A stretch of 64,000 bases of DNA from Alphaproteobacteria bacterium. Lineage in GTDB: Bacteria > Pseudomonadota > Alphaproteobacteria > Rhodobacterales > Rhodobacteraceae. The translations under genes were made by a program, and so were the position numbers. The stretch covers positions 62,001-126,000 of the forward strand of contig JAUHVK010000002.1 in the NCBI GenBank assembly GCA_030425145.1, written 5' to 3'. The notes beneath the pieces are model-generated. The model worked only from the letters and a program-made list of their open reading frames with translations. It made no database searches and was not told where the DNA came from. Of the stretch, positions 1-10,160 are shown piece by piece. The number at the start of each line of letters is the position of its first letter. Position 1 is the stretch's first letter.

Positions 1-45
1 CCGTCGTTCATCGCGCTCAGCTTTGACGAACGCCGCGCCAGCTGA
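1..45 (+). CDS. C-terminal end of an unidentified plus-strand protein (partial)
   Basis: Frame 1 is open from the window edge to a TGA at 43-45 and encodes a short tail ending in F-D-E-R-R-A-S. Codons are GC-rich in the third position as in neighbouring genes. It would converge on gph, with the 54-99 double hairpin between the two stops, which is the usual arrangement for a shared terminator. Only 14 residues are visible, so no function can be assigned and it could be chance. Confidence 0.35.
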   Translation, partial: PSFIALSFDERRAS

Positions 46-53
46 TCAACGGT

Positions 54-99
54 CCGCGTTTCCGTCAACGGAAACGCGGCGATGCGTTGACGCATCGCC
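54..99. terminator. Double stem-loop, likely bidirectional terminator; copy 1 of a repeated composite
   Basis: Two perfect stem-loops share two bases. Hairpin A spans 54-79 (11-bp stem, loop TCAA, core TTTCCG/CGGAAA). Hairpin B spans 78-99 (9-bp stem GGCGATGCG/CGCATCGCC, loop TTGA). They lie four bases past the gph stop. The same pair, same stems and order but different loops, recurs after cysE at 54578-54619. There is no U-run, so the mechanism of termination is inferred. Confidence 0.6.
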
Positions 100-102
100 C
101 GC

Positions 103-759
103 CTAGAGCGGGCGCAAAATTTCCTGACAAATCGCCGGCAGGTCCTCGAACCGTTCGAAAGACCGATCATGTGGGATCGCGTCAATCGGCTTGGTCCGGA
201 TGCCTTCGGTGAAAAACGCAAACGCCACCCCTGCCCGTTGTGCGGTCTCCGCATCCACGTCGCTGTCTCCGACGTATACACCTTGCGTGGCACCCATCCG
301 CTCGAACGCGAGCCGCAATGGCGCGGGATCGGGTTTGCGCACCGGCAAAGTGTCCCCGGCGATGATCACGTCGAACCATTTGGCCAGGTCAATCGCCTCA
401 AGCACCGCCGCCAAAGGCCCACCGGGTTTGTTGGTGCAGATGCCGAGCTTATAGCCTTCGGCTTTCAGAACCGCGATCACATCCAGAACACCCGGAAAGA
501 CCGTGGTTAGACCAGTGCTGGCTTTGTAGTGGGTGATGAATTCCACCATCAGCGCGTCATAGTCCGCCACGTCTAGTGCCGTTGCCGCGATCAGACGATC
601 GAGGAATACCCGCTCGCCCATCCCGACAAAGCTACCGATCTGCTTTTGCGGCAGCGGATCAAGTCCATGATCCGCCAGCAGCGCATTCGCTGCCGCCGCG
701 ATGTCCGGCAGACTGTCGATCAGTGTGCCGTCCAGATCGAAAACGACTCCGCGTGTCAT
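103..759 (-). CDS. gph: Phosphoglycolate phosphatase (HAD superfamily)
   Basis: Encodes 218 residues, normal for Gph/CbbZ-type enzymes that hydrolyse 2-phosphoglycolate to glycolate in the cytoplasm. HAD motif I is D8-L-D-G-T12 with the nucleophile Asp8, motif II is C108-T-N110, the motif III lysine lies in R141-K-P-D-P, and the metal-binding acids are in G164-D-S-D-V-D169. A cap domain fills residues about 15-85. The start ATG overlaps the rnj stop by four bases, so it is translationally coupled at the end of the birA-coaX-rnj-gph run. A paralogous HAD gene lies at 34837-35499, so which is the true Gph cannot be told from sequence alone. Confidence 0.85.
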   Translation of the reverse strand: MTRGVVFDLDGTLIDSLPDIAAAANALLADHGLDPLPQKQIGSFVGMGERVFLDRLIAATALDVADYDALMVEFITHYKASTGLTTVFPGVLDVIAVLKAEGYKLGICTNKPGGPLAAVLEAIDLAKWFDVIIAGDTLPVRKPDPAPLRLAFERMGATQGVYVGDSDVDAETAQRAGVAFAFFTEGIRTKPIDAIPHDRSFERFEDLPAICQEILRPL

Positions 760-2423
760 GCAAGCCTGCTGATCACAACGGTGACTTCGGGCTTCTTGCC
801 GATCTCGTTCTGCGTGGTCTGACGGACAATCCGGCGCAGCCCTTCTTCCAGCTTGTCATCATCGGTGATCGTCTTGTCCCCGGCCCGTCCGATGAATTGC
901 GACAGGTCTTCTTCGAGCGCATCGACCAGCGGCGCGTTGTTGCGGCCCATCTCAGCCAGGCCCATGATCTCGCACCACGGCTCGCCCAGCAGCTCGTCTT
1001 CTTCGTCCAGAATGACGGTGACGATCACATGGCCGTTCAGCGCCATGCGGATACGGTCGCGGACAATCCCGTCCAGTGCGCCGATCTTGACCGAGCCATC
1101 CAGATAGGTGCGCCCTGTGTCGACATAAGCGGCCACGACCGGTTCATTGCCGCTGAGATCCATCATCATGCCGTTGACAGCCAGCACGCCCTTGCGGCCT
1201 GCAGCGCCCGCCACTTTCACATGTTCGCGCAGATGGCGGTGTTCGCCATGCATCGGCACCACCAGTTGCGGATTGACCAGCGCGTGCATGGTTTCAAGAT
1301 CGGGGCGGTTTGCGTGGCCGGACACATGGTACTTGCCCGAACTGTCGTCGACCACATCCACACCCTGTTCAGAAAACGCGTTCATGATCTGGATCACACC
1401 GCGCTCATTGCCCGGAATGGTCTTGGACGAAAAGAGGAACAGATCGCCTTCATCCATGGTCAGCCCCTGATACTTGCCACGCGCAAGCTGGGCCGAGGCG
1501 GCGCGCCGCTCGCCCTGGCTGCCGGTGACAATCAGCATCAGGCTTTCACGCGGGATCTGTGTCGCCTCCTCCGGGCTGACCACGGTCGGGAAATCGGCCA
1601 GAACGCCGGTCTTGATCGACGCCTCGACCATCCGCCGCATCGCGCGACCCAAAAGGCAGACCGAGCGCCCGGCCCGCACCGCCGCTTCGGCCAAAGTCTT
1701 CACCCGTGCCACGTTGGAGGCAAAGGTCGTCGCCACAACCATACCCGTCGCATCGCGCAGCAGCGTTTCAATCTCGGGTCCGACTGTCGCTTCGGATCGA
1801 CCTTCATGGCCCGAGAACACGTTGGTGGAATCGCAGATCAGCGCCTTCACACCCGACTTGCCAATATCTTCCCAAAGCGCGCGATCAAAGGCTTCGCCAA
1901 CCACCGGGGTTTCGTCGATCTTGAAATCGCCCGAATGCACCAGACGGCCTTTGGGGGTGTCGATCACCAAGCCCGAGCTTTCCGGGATGGAGTGGGAGAT
2001 CGGCACGAACCCGACTTTGAATGGTCCTGCCTCAATCGTTTCCGGCCAGGCCGAAACAGTGCGCACCGTTTCCGGCGATTGCCCGGCATCTTCCATCTTG
2101 AGGCGCGCGATATGTGCGGTGAAAGCCCGCGCATAGACCGGCGCACCAAGCTCTTCCCAGAAATGGCCAATTGCCCCTACGTGATCCTCATGCGCATGGG
2201 TGATGAAGATCGCTTCGAGTTGATTGCGCCGTTCCTTCAGCCATGCGATATCCGGCAGGATCAAATCAACCCCCGGCGTGCCGTCCATATCGGGAAACGT
2301 CACACCCAGATCAACGAGGATCAGGCGCTCTTCTCCCGGCTTGCCGTAGCCGTAGACGTAGGCATTCATGCCAATTTCGCCCGCCCCGCCCAGGGGCAAG
2401 TAGATGATCCGTTCACCGCTCAT
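756..2423 (-). CDS. rnj: Ribonuclease J
   Basis: 555-residue metallo-beta-lactamase/beta-CASP nuclease that processes and degrades RNA with endo- and 5'-3' exonuclease activity. The zinc motif H76-A-H78-E-D80-H81 is intact; further metal and beta-CASP motifs appear as SGDFKID, SGHANRPD and PMHGEHRHL. The C-terminal domain after about residue 440 matches the RNase J dimerisation region. Alphaproteobacteria commonly carry one RNase J. It follows coaX by three bases and overlaps gph by four, so it is probably cotranscribed with both. Length and motifs leave little doubt about the family. Confidence 0.93.
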   Translation of the reverse strand: MSGERIIYLPLGGAGEIGMNAYVYGYGKPGEERLILVDLGVTFPDMDGTPGVDLILPDIAWLKERRNQLEAIFITHAHEDHVGAIGHFWEELGAPVYARAFTAHIARLKMEDAGQSPETVRTVSAWPETIEAGPFKVGFVPISHSIPESSGLVIDTPKGRLVHSGDFKIDETPVVGEAFDRALWEDIGKSGVKALICDSTNVFSGHEGRSEATVGPEIETLLRDATGMVVATTFASNVARVKTLAEAAVRAGRSVCLLGRAMRRMVEASIKTGVLADFPTVVSPEEATQIPRESLMLIVTGSQGERRAASAQLARGKYQGLTMDEGDLFLFSSKTIPGNERGVIQIMNAFSEQGVDVVDDSSGKYHVSGHANRPDLETMHALVNPQLVVPMHGEHRHLREHVKVAGAAGRKGVLAVNGMMMDLSGNEPVVAAYVDTGRTYLDGSVKIGALDGIVRDRIRMALNGHVIVTVILDEEDELLGEPWCEIMGLAEMGRNNAPLVDALEEDLSQFIGRAGDKTITDDDKLEEGLRRIVRQTTQNEIGKKPEVTVVISRLA

Positions 2424-2426
2424 GTC

Positions 2427-3200
2427 TTATCCGTTTTCTTTGTTATACATGTGTATGACCGTCAGACCATGCATGGTCAGGTCATCTTCAATTGTGTCAA
2501 ATAGCAGCTCACCCTGTGCGAACAAGGGTGCGAGGCCGCCTGTGCCGATAACCTTCATCGGCCTGCCGTATTCCGCCTTGATCCGGTCTGTGATTCCCTG
2601 GATCAAACCGACATAGCCCCAGAAGACACCGGATTGGATACAGGCGACCGTATTGGTACCGATCACCCGCTCCGGCTGCGAGATGTCCACATGGGGCAGC
2701 GCGGCCGCTCCTTGGTGCAGTGCTTCAAGGCTCAGGTTCACACCTGGCGCGATCACGCCGCCGACATAGGCGCCATCTTCGGCGACCACATCGAAATTGG
2801 TTGCGGTGCCGAAATCGACAACAACGCAATCACCCCCATGGCGGTTGAACGCACCAGCAGCGTTGGCCAGACGGTCCGGTCCGACCCCGGTGCCTACATC
2901 GACCCGTGGGGGATGTGGCAGCTTGCATTCCGGCTTGCCCACGACGATGGGACGAACACCAAAGAAGCGATCCGAGAATACGCGCAGGTTCCAGACCACC
3001 CGTGGCACCGTGGACGAGATGATCACATCCGTGATGTTGGGATCGATCTTGTAATGCGCAATCAGGGTCGAGAACCACGTGAAATACGCATCCGCCGTGC
3101 GCCCGTGATGGGTCGAGGTGCGCATCGTGCACAGAAACCGTGACCCGTCCCAGATCGAAAACACGGTATTGGTATTCCCGCAATCAATACACAGAAGCAT
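2427..3200 (-). CDS. coaX: Type III pantothenate kinase
   Basis: ATP-dependent phosphorylation of pantothenate, the first step of CoA synthesis. The N-terminus carries the acetate-kinase-fold phosphate loop D-C-G-N-T-N-T; GVGPDRLANA and VVDFGTATNFD are the CoaX signature motifs for pantothenate and metal binding. I use the ATG at 3200 (257 aa), because the longer ORF adds only five residues and would overlap birA. It sits between birA and rnj. Type III kinases lack CoA feedback inhibition in characterised members. CoaX instead of CoaA is usual for Rhodobacteraceae. Confidence 0.92.
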   Translation of the reverse strand: MLLCIDCGNTNTVFSIWDGSRFLCTMRTSTHHGRTADAYFTWFSTLIAHYKIDPNITDVIISSTVPRVVWNLRVFSDRFFGVRPIVVGKPECKLPHPPRVDVGTGVGPDRLANAAGAFNRHGGDCVVVDFGTATNFDVVAEDGAYVGGVIAPGVNLSLEALHQGAAALPHVDISQPERVIGTNTVACIQSGVFWGYVGLIQGITDRIKAEYGRPMKVIGTGGLAPLFAQGELLFDTIEDDLTMHGLTVIHMYNKENG

Positions 3201-3211
3201 CGTCTCGTCCC

Positions 3212-3976
3212 TCAAAAGAAGATATCCGCAGCCGCAATGGCCTGCCGACCTGCTGCGGTGTTTAAGACGATCCGACCGTCAACGTCCACCGCCTCGAAAG
3301 TGCCCGTGACTTCACGGTCCCCCATCCGTGCCGTGACGACCTCACCAAGCCGCGCGGCGCGCGCCAGCCACGCTTCGCGGATCGGCGCAAACCCATAGGT
3401 GATGAACTGGGCTTCGTGCTTGGCATAGGCTTCGGCAAGGATGTCCAGAAACATCTCCGGCGCAACCTTCACACCAAGAGCCGACAGGACCGAGACCGGC
3501 GCAACTGCGCGCTCTTCGACCTCTGAGGACGTCGGCGCCGCGATCAGGTTTACGCCTATGCCGATTGCCAAATGTGAACCGATGCTTTCCAGAAGAATGC
3601 CGGCCACCTTGCCCCCGGTCAGCAACACATCATTGGGCCATTTCAGCGACAAGCCGTCGACACGGCCTGAGACTGCAACGAAGGCATCGAACAATGCCAG
3701 CGCCGCCACGAAACTGCGCAAGGCGCGCTTTTCCGGCGCGTCCGTTGTGGGCAACACCAAGGTCGCGGCGAAATTGCCCTCGGGGTTGACCCAGGCCCGA
3801 CCGCGTCGCCCCCGTGCCGCCGTCTGACGTAGCGCACAGATCCACGTCGGCCCCGCCAGACCTTTGGCCTGCCGTGCGGCCTCGGCCATGGTGCTGTCCA
3901 CTTCCGCCAGCACCTGCCGTCCATATCCCAAGGGCCAGTCAGTCAAACCGACAGGCTCCTTCAACTTGCCCGACAT
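3212..3976 (-). CDS. birA: Biotin--[acetyl-CoA-carboxylase] ligase, monofunctional
   Basis: Attaches biotin to carboxylase biotin domains such as the one at the end of MccA in this window. The biotin/AMP-binding loop is seen as ARGRRGRAW and the conserved catalytic strand as LSLKWPNDVLL; a C-terminal SH3-like domain follows. No N-terminal winged helix is present, so it should not act as the bio repressor. Start chosen at the ATG at 3976 (254 aa), which gives the family's normal N-terminus; the open frame runs 24 codons further upstream. It follows nuoN after a 95-bp gap. Confidence 0.88.
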   Translation of the reverse strand: MSGKLKEPVGLTDWPLGYGRQVLAEVDSTMAEAARQAKGLAGPTWICALRQTAARGRRGRAWVNPEGNFAATLVLPTTDAPEKRALRSFVAALALFDAFVAVSGRVDGLSLKWPNDVLLTGGKVAGILLESIGSHLAIGIGVNLIAAPTSSEVEERAVAPVSVLSALGVKVAPEMFLDILAEAYAKHEAQFITYGFAPIREAWLARAARLGEVVTARMGDREVTGTFEAVDVDGRIVLNTAAGRQAIAAADIFF

Positions 3977-4071
3977 ACTCCCGCCGGAGGCAACGCGCCC
4001 CGCACAGCGGGGTGCAAAAAACAAAGCGACGCGCCATTGGCGCGTCACGATGTTTCAACGGTGCGGTCCGC

Positions 4072-5514
4072 TTAGTTGACAAGGGTCGCCGCCGCGGCTG
4101 CCGCTGCCCCTTCGATGCCGAAGAGATTGACGACACCCACCACCATGATGATGGCACTGGCCATGAGCATCCCCCACAGAATCGGGGACCGGCTTTTGTC
4201 CAGCGCGTCGTCGCGCTCTTGACCGAAATACATGTAGAAGACGATCCGCAGATAGTAGAACGCACCAATCACCGACGCGATCACACCGGCAATCGCCAGC
4301 CATGCGAGACCAGCCTCATAGGCGGCGCGCAGCACGTAAAGCTTACCGAAGAAGCCGACCAGCGGCGGCACACCTGCGAGCGAGAACAGCAGCACCAGCA
4401 TCGCCAGCGCCTTGCCCGGCTCGCGCTTGGAGTACATGTTCAGCGACGCAATATTCGACACCGGCTGACCATCGCGGCTCATCGACAGGATGAAGGCGAA
4501 GGTGCCGACGTTCATGGTCACGTAGATTGCCATGTAAATCAGCATCGCCTGCACGCCAAACGCCGTACCCGCTGCCAGCCCCATCAGGGCATACCCCATA
4601 TGTGCGATCGAGGAGAACGCCATCAGACGTTTGATGTCGGTCTGACCGATGGCGGCGATGGCACCAAGGAACATCGACAGCACGGACAGCAGCGCAATCA
4701 CCTGGCTCCAGTCGCTGACAGCGGCACCAAAGGCGTCATGCATGACGCGGGCAAAGAGACCCATCGCAGCCACTTTCGGCGCGGTGGCGAAGAACGCGGT
4801 CACCGGAGTGGGCGAGCCTTCGTAGACGTCCGGCGTCCACATGTGGAACGGCACGGCCGATACCTTGAACGCGAGACCCGAGATCAGGAACACCAGACCA
4901 AAGAGCAGGCCCAGCGACAGGTCGCCATGAACCGCAGTCTGGATGATGCCCGAGAAGAGCGTGGTGCCGGCATAGCCATAAACCAGCGATGCGCCGTAAA
5001 GCAGCAGACCCGAGGACAGGGCGCCGAGAACGAAGTACTTGAGACCCGCTTCGGTTGATTTCAGGCTGTCACGGCGCAGCGACGCCACGACGTAAAGCGA
5101 CAGCGACTGCAATTCGAGGCCCATATAGAGAGCCATCAGGTCGCCAGCGGAAACCATCATCATCATGCCGACCACGGACAGTGCGATCAGCAGCGGATAT
5201 TCGAACCGCAGGAGGCCACGACGGGTCATGTAGGCTTCGGACATCAGCAGCACGGCAGCAGCCGAGACAAGGATCACGATCTTGGCGAAGCGTGCGAACC
5301 CGTCATCGACGAACATGCCGTTGAAGGCGACATTGGCCCCTGCCCCGTTCAGCCCGATCCACACCGCGATGGCGAGAAAGAGACCGCTTGTCACCCAGAC
5401 CAGCAGCGAGGCCGCGCCGTCTTTGGCGGAGTAGACCGCGCCCAGAAGCGACAGCATCGCGAAGATGGCGAGAATGATTTCCGGAAGGATGATACCCAGA
5501 TCAGCCGAGAGCAT
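4072..5514 (-). CDS. nuoN: NADH-quinone oxidoreductase subunit N
   Basis: 480-residue, strongly hydrophobic antiporter-like subunit of the complex I membrane arm, with about 14 predicted membrane segments. The conserved lysine regions of the Nuo N/M/L family are visible, for example [17 protein letters not shown] and the [13 protein letters not shown] segment. The C-terminus ends in an alanine run (E-G-A7...). It starts 12 bases after nuoM and is the last nuo gene. Together with NuoL and NuoM it forms one of the three proton channels. Confidence 0.96.
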   Translation of the reverse strand: MLSADLGIILPEIILAIFAMLSLLGAVYSAKDGAASLLVWVTSGLFLAIAVWIGLNGAGANVAFNGMFVDDGFARFAKIVILVSAAAVLLMSEAYMTRRGLLRFEYPLLIALSVVGMMMMVSAGDLMALYMGLELQSLSLYVVASLRRDSLKSTEAGLKYFVLGALSSGLLLYGASLVYGYAGTTLFSGIIQTAVHGDLSLGLLFGLVFLISGLAFKVSAVPFHMWTPDVYEGSPTPVTAFFATAPKVAAMGLFARVMHDAFGAAVSDWSQVIALLSVLSMFLGAIAAIGQTDIKRLMAFSSIAHMGYALMGLAAGTAFGVQAMLIYMAIYVTMNVGTFAFILSMSRDGQPVSNIASLNMYSKREPGKALAMLVLLFSLAGVPPLVGFFGKLYVLRAAYEAGLAWLAIAGVIASVIGAFYYLRIVFYMYFGQERDDALDKSRSPILWGMLMASAIIMVVGVVNLFGIEGAAAAAAATLVN

Positions 5515-5526
5515 AGCCCCGCCCCC

Positions 5527-7071
5527 TTAATGGTTCACGGCGACTTGCGTGGCGGATTCCGCCGCAGCAAGTGCAGTTTGGTAATTGGTCACAAGCGCCT
5601 CTACCGACGGCCCGATCGTGTCGAGGATCGGGGCCGGATAGACACCAAAGAGGATCGTCGCGATCACCAGCGGGGCAAAGATCGCCCGCTCGCGGCGTGT
5701 CATGTCGGTGATGATCTTGAGGCTTTCCTTGATGAGGTCGCCCATCACCACCCGGCGATAGAGCCAGAGCGCATAGGCGGCCGAAAGGATCACACCGGAT
5801 GTGGCAACCGCCGCGATCCATGTGTTGACCTGGAAGATTCCCATCAGTGTCAGGAATTCCCCGATGAAGCCCGAAGTGCCCGGCAGGCCGACATTGGCCA
5901 TGGTGAAGAGCATAAAGATCAGAGCATAGGCCGGCATCCGGTTCACCAGACCGCCATAGGCGTCGATGTCACGGGTGTGCATCCGGTCGTAGATCACGCC
6001 GACGCAAAGGAAGAGTGCGCCCGAGATGAAGCCGTGGCTGATCATCTGGAAGATCGCACCGTCGATGCCCTGCTGGTTGCCAGCGAAGATACCCATGGTC
6101 ACGTAGCCCATGTGTGCGACCGACGAATAGGCGATCAGCTTTTTCATGTCTTCCTGCACCAGCGCAACCAGCGAGGTGTAGACGATGGCGATGGCGGACA
6201 TCCACAGAACCAGCGGCGTCAGCACGTCTGCCCCCACCGGGAACATCGGCAGGCTGAACCGGAGGAAGCCATAGCCGCCCATCTTCAGCAGGATCGCCGC
6301 AAGAACAACCGAACCTGCTGTCGGCGCCTGAACGTGCGCGTCGGGCAACCAGGTGTGGACCGGCCACATCGGCATTTTCACCGCGAAGGAGGCGAAGAAG
6401 GCGAGGAACAGCAGCGTCTGCATACCGCCGACGATATGAACACCCAGAACGCTAAAGGTCTCGGACCCGAACTGGTGGACGAGCAGTTGCTCGATATCCG
6501 TGGTGCCCGCATCCGCGAACATACCGACCATTGCCACCAGCATCAGAACCGAGCCCAGGAACGTATAGAGGAAGAACTTGAAGGACGCGTAGATGCGGTT
6601 CTTGCCACCCCAGATGCCGATGATGAGGAACATCGGAATGAGGCCCGCTTCGAAGAAGAGGTAGAACAGCACCAGATCGAGCGCCATGAACACGCCAAGC
6701 ATCAGCGTTTCCAGTAGCAGGAACGCGATCATGTATTCCTTGACGCGGTGGCTCACGTCCCAGCTTGCCGCGATCACCAACGGCATCATGAAGGTGGTGA
6801 GCATCACGAAGAGAACCGAGATACCGTCCACACCCATCTTGTACTGAAGGCCCAGCAGCCATTCTCCCTGCTCCACCATCTGGAAGCCGGTGTTCTGAGA
6901 GTCGAACTGCGCCAAAATGAACAGCGAGATCAGGAAGGTGGCCGAGGTCGCGATCAGCGACAGCCACTTTGCGTTCCGGCTTGCCGCCTCATCGTCGCCC
7001 CGCAGGAAGACGAGGAGGATCAGCGCTGCCAGTGCAGGCAGGAACGTGACAATGGAAAGAAGGTTATCCAT
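5527..7071 (-). CDS. nuoM: NADH-quinone oxidoreductase subunit M
   Basis: 514 residues from the ATG at 7071; that codon overlaps the nuoL TAA by one base (TAATG), which fixes the start better than the longer ORF. It is an antiporter-type proton-channel subunit with about 14 membrane segments. Family motifs include [20 protein letters not shown] with its channel lysine and the [13 protein letters not shown] segment. It lies between nuoL and nuoN in the canonical membrane-arm order. Confidence 0.96.
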   Translation of the reverse strand: MDNLLSIVTFLPALAALILLVFLRGDDEAASRNAKWLSLIATSATFLISLFILAQFDSQNTGFQMVEQGEWLLGLQYKMGVDGISVLFVMLTTFMMPLVIAASWDVSHRVKEYMIAFLLLETLMLGVFMALDLVLFYLFFEAGLIPMFLIIGIWGGKNRIYASFKFFLYTFLGSVLMLVAMVGMFADAGTTDIEQLLVHQFGSETFSVLGVHIVGGMQTLLFLAFFASFAVKMPMWPVHTWLPDAHVQAPTAGSVVLAAILLKMGGYGFLRFSLPMFPVGADVLTPLVLWMSAIAIVYTSLVALVQEDMKKLIAYSSVAHMGYVTMGIFAGNQQGIDGAIFQMISHGFISGALFLCVGVIYDRMHTRDIDAYGGLVNRMPAYALIFMLFTMANVGLPGTSGFIGEFLTLMGIFQVNTWIAAVATSGVILSAAYALWLYRRVVMGDLIKESLKIITDMTRRERAIFAPLVIATILFGVYPAPILDTIGPSVEALVTNYQTALAAAESATQVAVNH

Positions 7072-9176
7072 TAGTGTGCTCCTCCGCTCAGCGTCATCCA
7101 AGTGACAAGGGCTGCAATGCCGATCACCATGAAGAAGGCATATGTGAAGATGTATCCGGACTGCGCTTTACCAGCGAGGCGCGTCAGCATCGGGATGAAG
7201 CCCATAGCCACGCCATTGATCGAACCGTCGATGACATTGCCATCGCCACGCTTCCACAGAAAGCGTCCAAGAGCCTTGGCCGGTTGCACGAAGAGGAAGT
7301 CGTAAATCTCGTCGAAATACCACTTGTTCAGCAGGAAGAGGTACAGCGGACGCTGGCTCTCGGCCAAACGCTTGGGCAGTTTCGGGTTTACGATGTAGAA
7401 CCAGTAGGCTGTGCCAAGACCAAGCAGCATCGCGATGAACGGGCTCACCTTGACCCATTTCGGGACTTCATGTGCTTCGTTCAGGATGTCGTTATCGGCA
7501 CCGACATAGATCGCCCCGTCGCCGGGCTGACCGGCGAAGACATAATGATGTTCGCCACCCTTGGCCTCTTCGCCATGACCCGCGTCAGCCGCAGCCGCCT
7601 CACCGTGGCCGTCACCTTCGGCAGAGTGTTCCCCCGCCTCGGCATAGGGCACGCCGAAGAATTTGGCGACGCTGTCGGTATGACCGAAGAAGCTGTTGTA
7701 CCAGATCGCACCCGCAAAGACTGCGCCAAGGCTCAGAACACCCAGCGGGATCAGCATGACCATCGGGCTTTCATGCGCGTGTTCATGCGTGTGCTTGTCG
7801 CCGCGCGGCTTGCCGTAGAAGGTCAGGAACATCAGGCGCCAGCTGTAGAAGCTGGTGAACAGCGCCGCGATGACCAGCATCCAGAACGCATAGCCCATCG
7901 GACCAGCGGCATAGGCGCTTTCGATCACGGCATCCTTGGAGGCAAAGCCTGCAAAGCCGATCCAACCTGTGAGCGGGATGCCAACACCGGTAATTGCCAG
8001 TGTGCCGATCATCATAGCGCCGAAGGTATAGGGGATCTTCTTCCGCAGGCCGCCATAGTTCCGCATGTCCTGCTCGTGGTGCATCGCATGGATGACCGAA
8101 CCGGCGCCGAGGAACAGCATTGCCTTGAAGAACGCGTGTGTGAAGAGGTGGAACATTGCGACCGAGTAAACGCCGACGCCCGCCGCAACGAACATGTAGC
8201 CCAGCTGCGAACAGGTGGAATATGCGATCACGCGTTTGATGTCGTTCTGCACGAGGCCGACTGTGGCCGCGAAGAACGCGGTGGTCGCACCAAGGAAGAC
8301 GATGAAGGACTGGGCTTCAGGCGCGAATTCCATCAGCGGCGACATGCGGCAGACGAGGTAAACGCCTGCGGTAACCATCGTTGCCGCGTGGATCAGAGCC
8401 GACACCGGGGTCGGGCCTTCCATCGCGTCCGGCAGCCATGTGTGCAGGATCAGCTGCGCCGATTTCCCCATCGCGCCGATGAAGAGCAGGAAGGCGATCA
8501 GGTTGGCCGCGTTCCATTCGGACCAAAGGAAGGTCAGCTGTGTTTCCGCAATGGTCGGAGCCGCGGCGAAAATATCGTCGAACCGAATGCTGTCGACGAG
8601 GAAGAACAGCGCGAAGATGCCGAGCGCAAAGCCAAAGTCGCCAACACGGTTGACCACGAAGGCCTTGATGGCTGCAGCGTTGGCCGACGGCTTGCGGTAG
8701 TAGAAACCGATCAGCAGGTAGGACGCAACGCCCACGCCTTCCCAGCCAAAGAACATCTGAACAAGGTTGTCCGATGTCACCAGCATCAGCATGGCGAAGG
8801 TGAAGAACGACAGGTAGGCAAAAAAGCGCGGCTTGTAGCTTTCGCCTTCTTTCCACTGCGGGTCGTGATCCATGTAGCCAAACGAATACAGGTGCACGAG
8901 CGCCGACACCGTGGTCACGACGATCAGCATCGTCGCGGTCAGGCGGTCCAGGCGGATAGCCCATTCGGTGCTCAAAGTGCCGGACTCGATCCAACGCAGA
9001 ATGTTGATAGTCTCGGTGACGCCGTCATGGCTCAGGAACACAATCCAGGACAGCGCGCAGGCGAAGAACAGAAGGCCCGTGGCCACCCATTGCGCGGCGG
9101 TCTCACCGATGAATTTCCAGCCAAAGCCACAGAGAATGGCACCGACCAGCGGGGAAAACAGAATGAGCGTTTCCAT
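7071..9176 (-). CDS. nuoL: NADH-quinone oxidoreductase subunit L
   Basis: 701-residue distal proton-pumping subunit, longer than E. coli NuoL (about 613 aa). The core shows the quinone-oxidoreductase/Mrp antiporter domain ([20 protein letters not shown] and [13 protein letters not shown]), and the C-terminal part should form the lateral helix plus a last membrane segment. The extra length comes mainly from a His/Glu/Ala-rich, membrane-free stretch at about residues 475-560 with several H-x-H and H-G-E groups. It starts five bases after nuoK and is coupled to nuoM. Confidence 0.96.
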   Translation of the reverse strand: METLILFSPLVGAILCGFGWKFIGETAAQWVATGLLFFACALSWIVFLSHDGVTETINILRWIESGTLSTEWAIRLDRLTATMLIVVTTVSALVHLYSFGYMDHDPQWKEGESYKPRFFAYLSFFTFAMLMLVTSDNLVQMFFGWEGVGVASYLLIGFYYRKPSANAAAIKAFVVNRVGDFGFALGIFALFFLVDSIRFDDIFAAAPTIAETQLTFLWSEWNAANLIAFLLFIGAMGKSAQLILHTWLPDAMEGPTPVSALIHAATMVTAGVYLVCRMSPLMEFAPEAQSFIVFLGATTAFFAATVGLVQNDIKRVIAYSTCSQLGYMFVAAGVGVYSVAMFHLFTHAFFKAMLFLGAGSVIHAMHHEQDMRNYGGLRKKIPYTFGAMMIGTLAITGVGIPLTGWIGFAGFASKDAVIESAYAAGPMGYAFWMLVIAALFTSFYSWRLMFLTFYGKPRGDKHTHEHAHESPMVMLIPLGVLSLGAVFAGAIWYNSFFGHTDSVAKFFGVPYAEAGEHSAEGDGHGEAAAADAGHGEEAKGGEHHYVFAGQPGDGAIYVGADNDILNEAHEVPKWVKVSPFIAMLLGLGTAYWFYIVNPKLPKRLAESQRPLYLFLLNKWYFDEIYDFLFVQPAKALGRFLWKRGDGNVIDGSINGVAMGFIPMLTRLAGKAQSGYIFTYAFFMVIGIAALVTWMTLSGGAH

Positions 9177-9181
9177 GATCG

Positions 9182-9487
9182 TCAGCCCTTCATCACGTTG
9201 ACGTCTTCAACCGCGATGGAGCCACGGTTGCGGAAGAAACAGACGAGGATGGCAAGGCCGATGGCCGCTTCGGCTGCGGCGACCGTGAGGACGAACAGGG
9301 TGAAGACCTGCCCCACCAGATCGCCGAGGAAGCTCGAGAACGCGACAAGGTTGATGTTCACCGCGAGAAGCATCAGTTCGATGCTCATCAGCAGGATGAT
9401 CACGTTCTTGCGGTTCAGGAACAGCCCGAAAATCCCGATCACGAACAGCACTGCTGCCACTGTCAGGTAATGCTCTAGTCCTATCAT
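9182..9487 (-). CDS. nuoK: NADH-quinone oxidoreductase subunit K
   Basis: 101 residues from the ATG at 9487, exactly the family's usual length; GGAGGG five bases upstream supports it over the GTG at 9490. Three membrane helices are evident, with the conserved Glu residues in the [13 protein letters not shown] segment and in the third helix (AAAEAAIG), which form part of the proton path. It lies between nuoJ (70 bp upstream) and nuoL. Confidence 0.96.
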   Translation of the reverse strand: MIGLEHYLTVAAVLFVIGIFGLFLNRKNVIILLMSIELMLLAVNINLVAFSSFLGDLVGQVFTLFVLTVAAAEAAIGLAILVCFFRNRGSIAVEDVNVMKG

Positions 9488-9557
9488 CACGTCCCTCCGG
9501 GGTGTGCCCCGTCGTTTTGTTTATCAAAGCGCCCCAACCAGATCGGGGCCGCGTGTC

Positions 9558-10160
9558 TTAAAGGCCCTGTCCGGGCTTTACGTCTTTCAGTTCCATTGCC
9601 TTGGCCGGATCGCGGTACATCTGCGCCAGCACGTTCTGACGCTTGACGTCGGACCGGTGGCGGAGCGTCAGAACAATCGCGCCGATCATCGCAACCAGCA
9701 GGATCAGGCCGGCCAGTTGGAACAGCAGGAAGTACTGGTCATAGAGGATAAGCCCCAAGGCTTCGGTGTTGTGCCGGTCCACCGGCATCACCTGCGCGCG
9801 CAACCCTTCAGCCGCTGCGTTGCTTTCCCATGCACCAAAGGCCAGCGCGAATTGCATCAGGATCACAACCCCGATCAGCAGCGCCAGCGGCATGTAGCGC
9901 GCCATCTCGGCCTTCAGTTCCGAGAAATCCACGTCGAGCATCATCACGACGAAGAGGAACAGAACCGCCACCGCGCCGACATATACGATGACCAGAAGCA
10001 TCGCCACAAACTCTGCACCCAGAAGCACGAAGAGCCCGGCAGAAGACAGGAAGGCGAGGATCAGCCACAGCACCGAATGCACCGGGTTACGGCTCACAAC
10101 GGTGAACAGCCCACCTGCAATGGTGCTGAGGGCAAAGAGGTAGAAGGCAAAGACAGTCAT
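9558..10160 (-). CDS. nuoJ: NADH-quinone oxidoreductase subunit J
   Basis: 200-residue membrane subunit with five hydrophobic helices; the conserved [13 protein letters not shown] helix of NuoJ is clear. The start ATG overlaps the stop of the small carboxymuconolactone-decarboxylase-like gene by four bases (ATGA), so the two are translationally coupled even though the partner is not a complex I subunit. The C-terminus is polar and cytoplasmic. Confidence 0.95.
   Translation of the reverse strand: MTVFAFYLFALSTIAGGLFTVVSRNPVHSVLWLILAFLSSAGLFVLLGAEFVAMLLVIVYVGAVAVLFLFVVMMLDVDFSELKAEMARYMPLALLIGVVILMQFALAFGAWESNAAAEGLRAQVMPVDRHNTEALGLILYDQYFLLFQLAGLILLVAMIGAIVLTLRHRSDVKRQNVLAQMYRDPAKAMELKDVKPGQGL

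Noticed and set aside
576-2504. A 642-codon plus-strand frame opposite rnj
   Set aside because: Antisense shadow with no domain; RNase J motifs are clear on the minus strand.
7074-9470. A 798-codon plus-strand open frame opposite nuoL and nuoK
   Set aside because: It is the antisense of nuoL, rich in His, Arg, Gln and Asp, with no recognisable domain; high GC favours such frames. nuoL has clear family motifs on the other strand.
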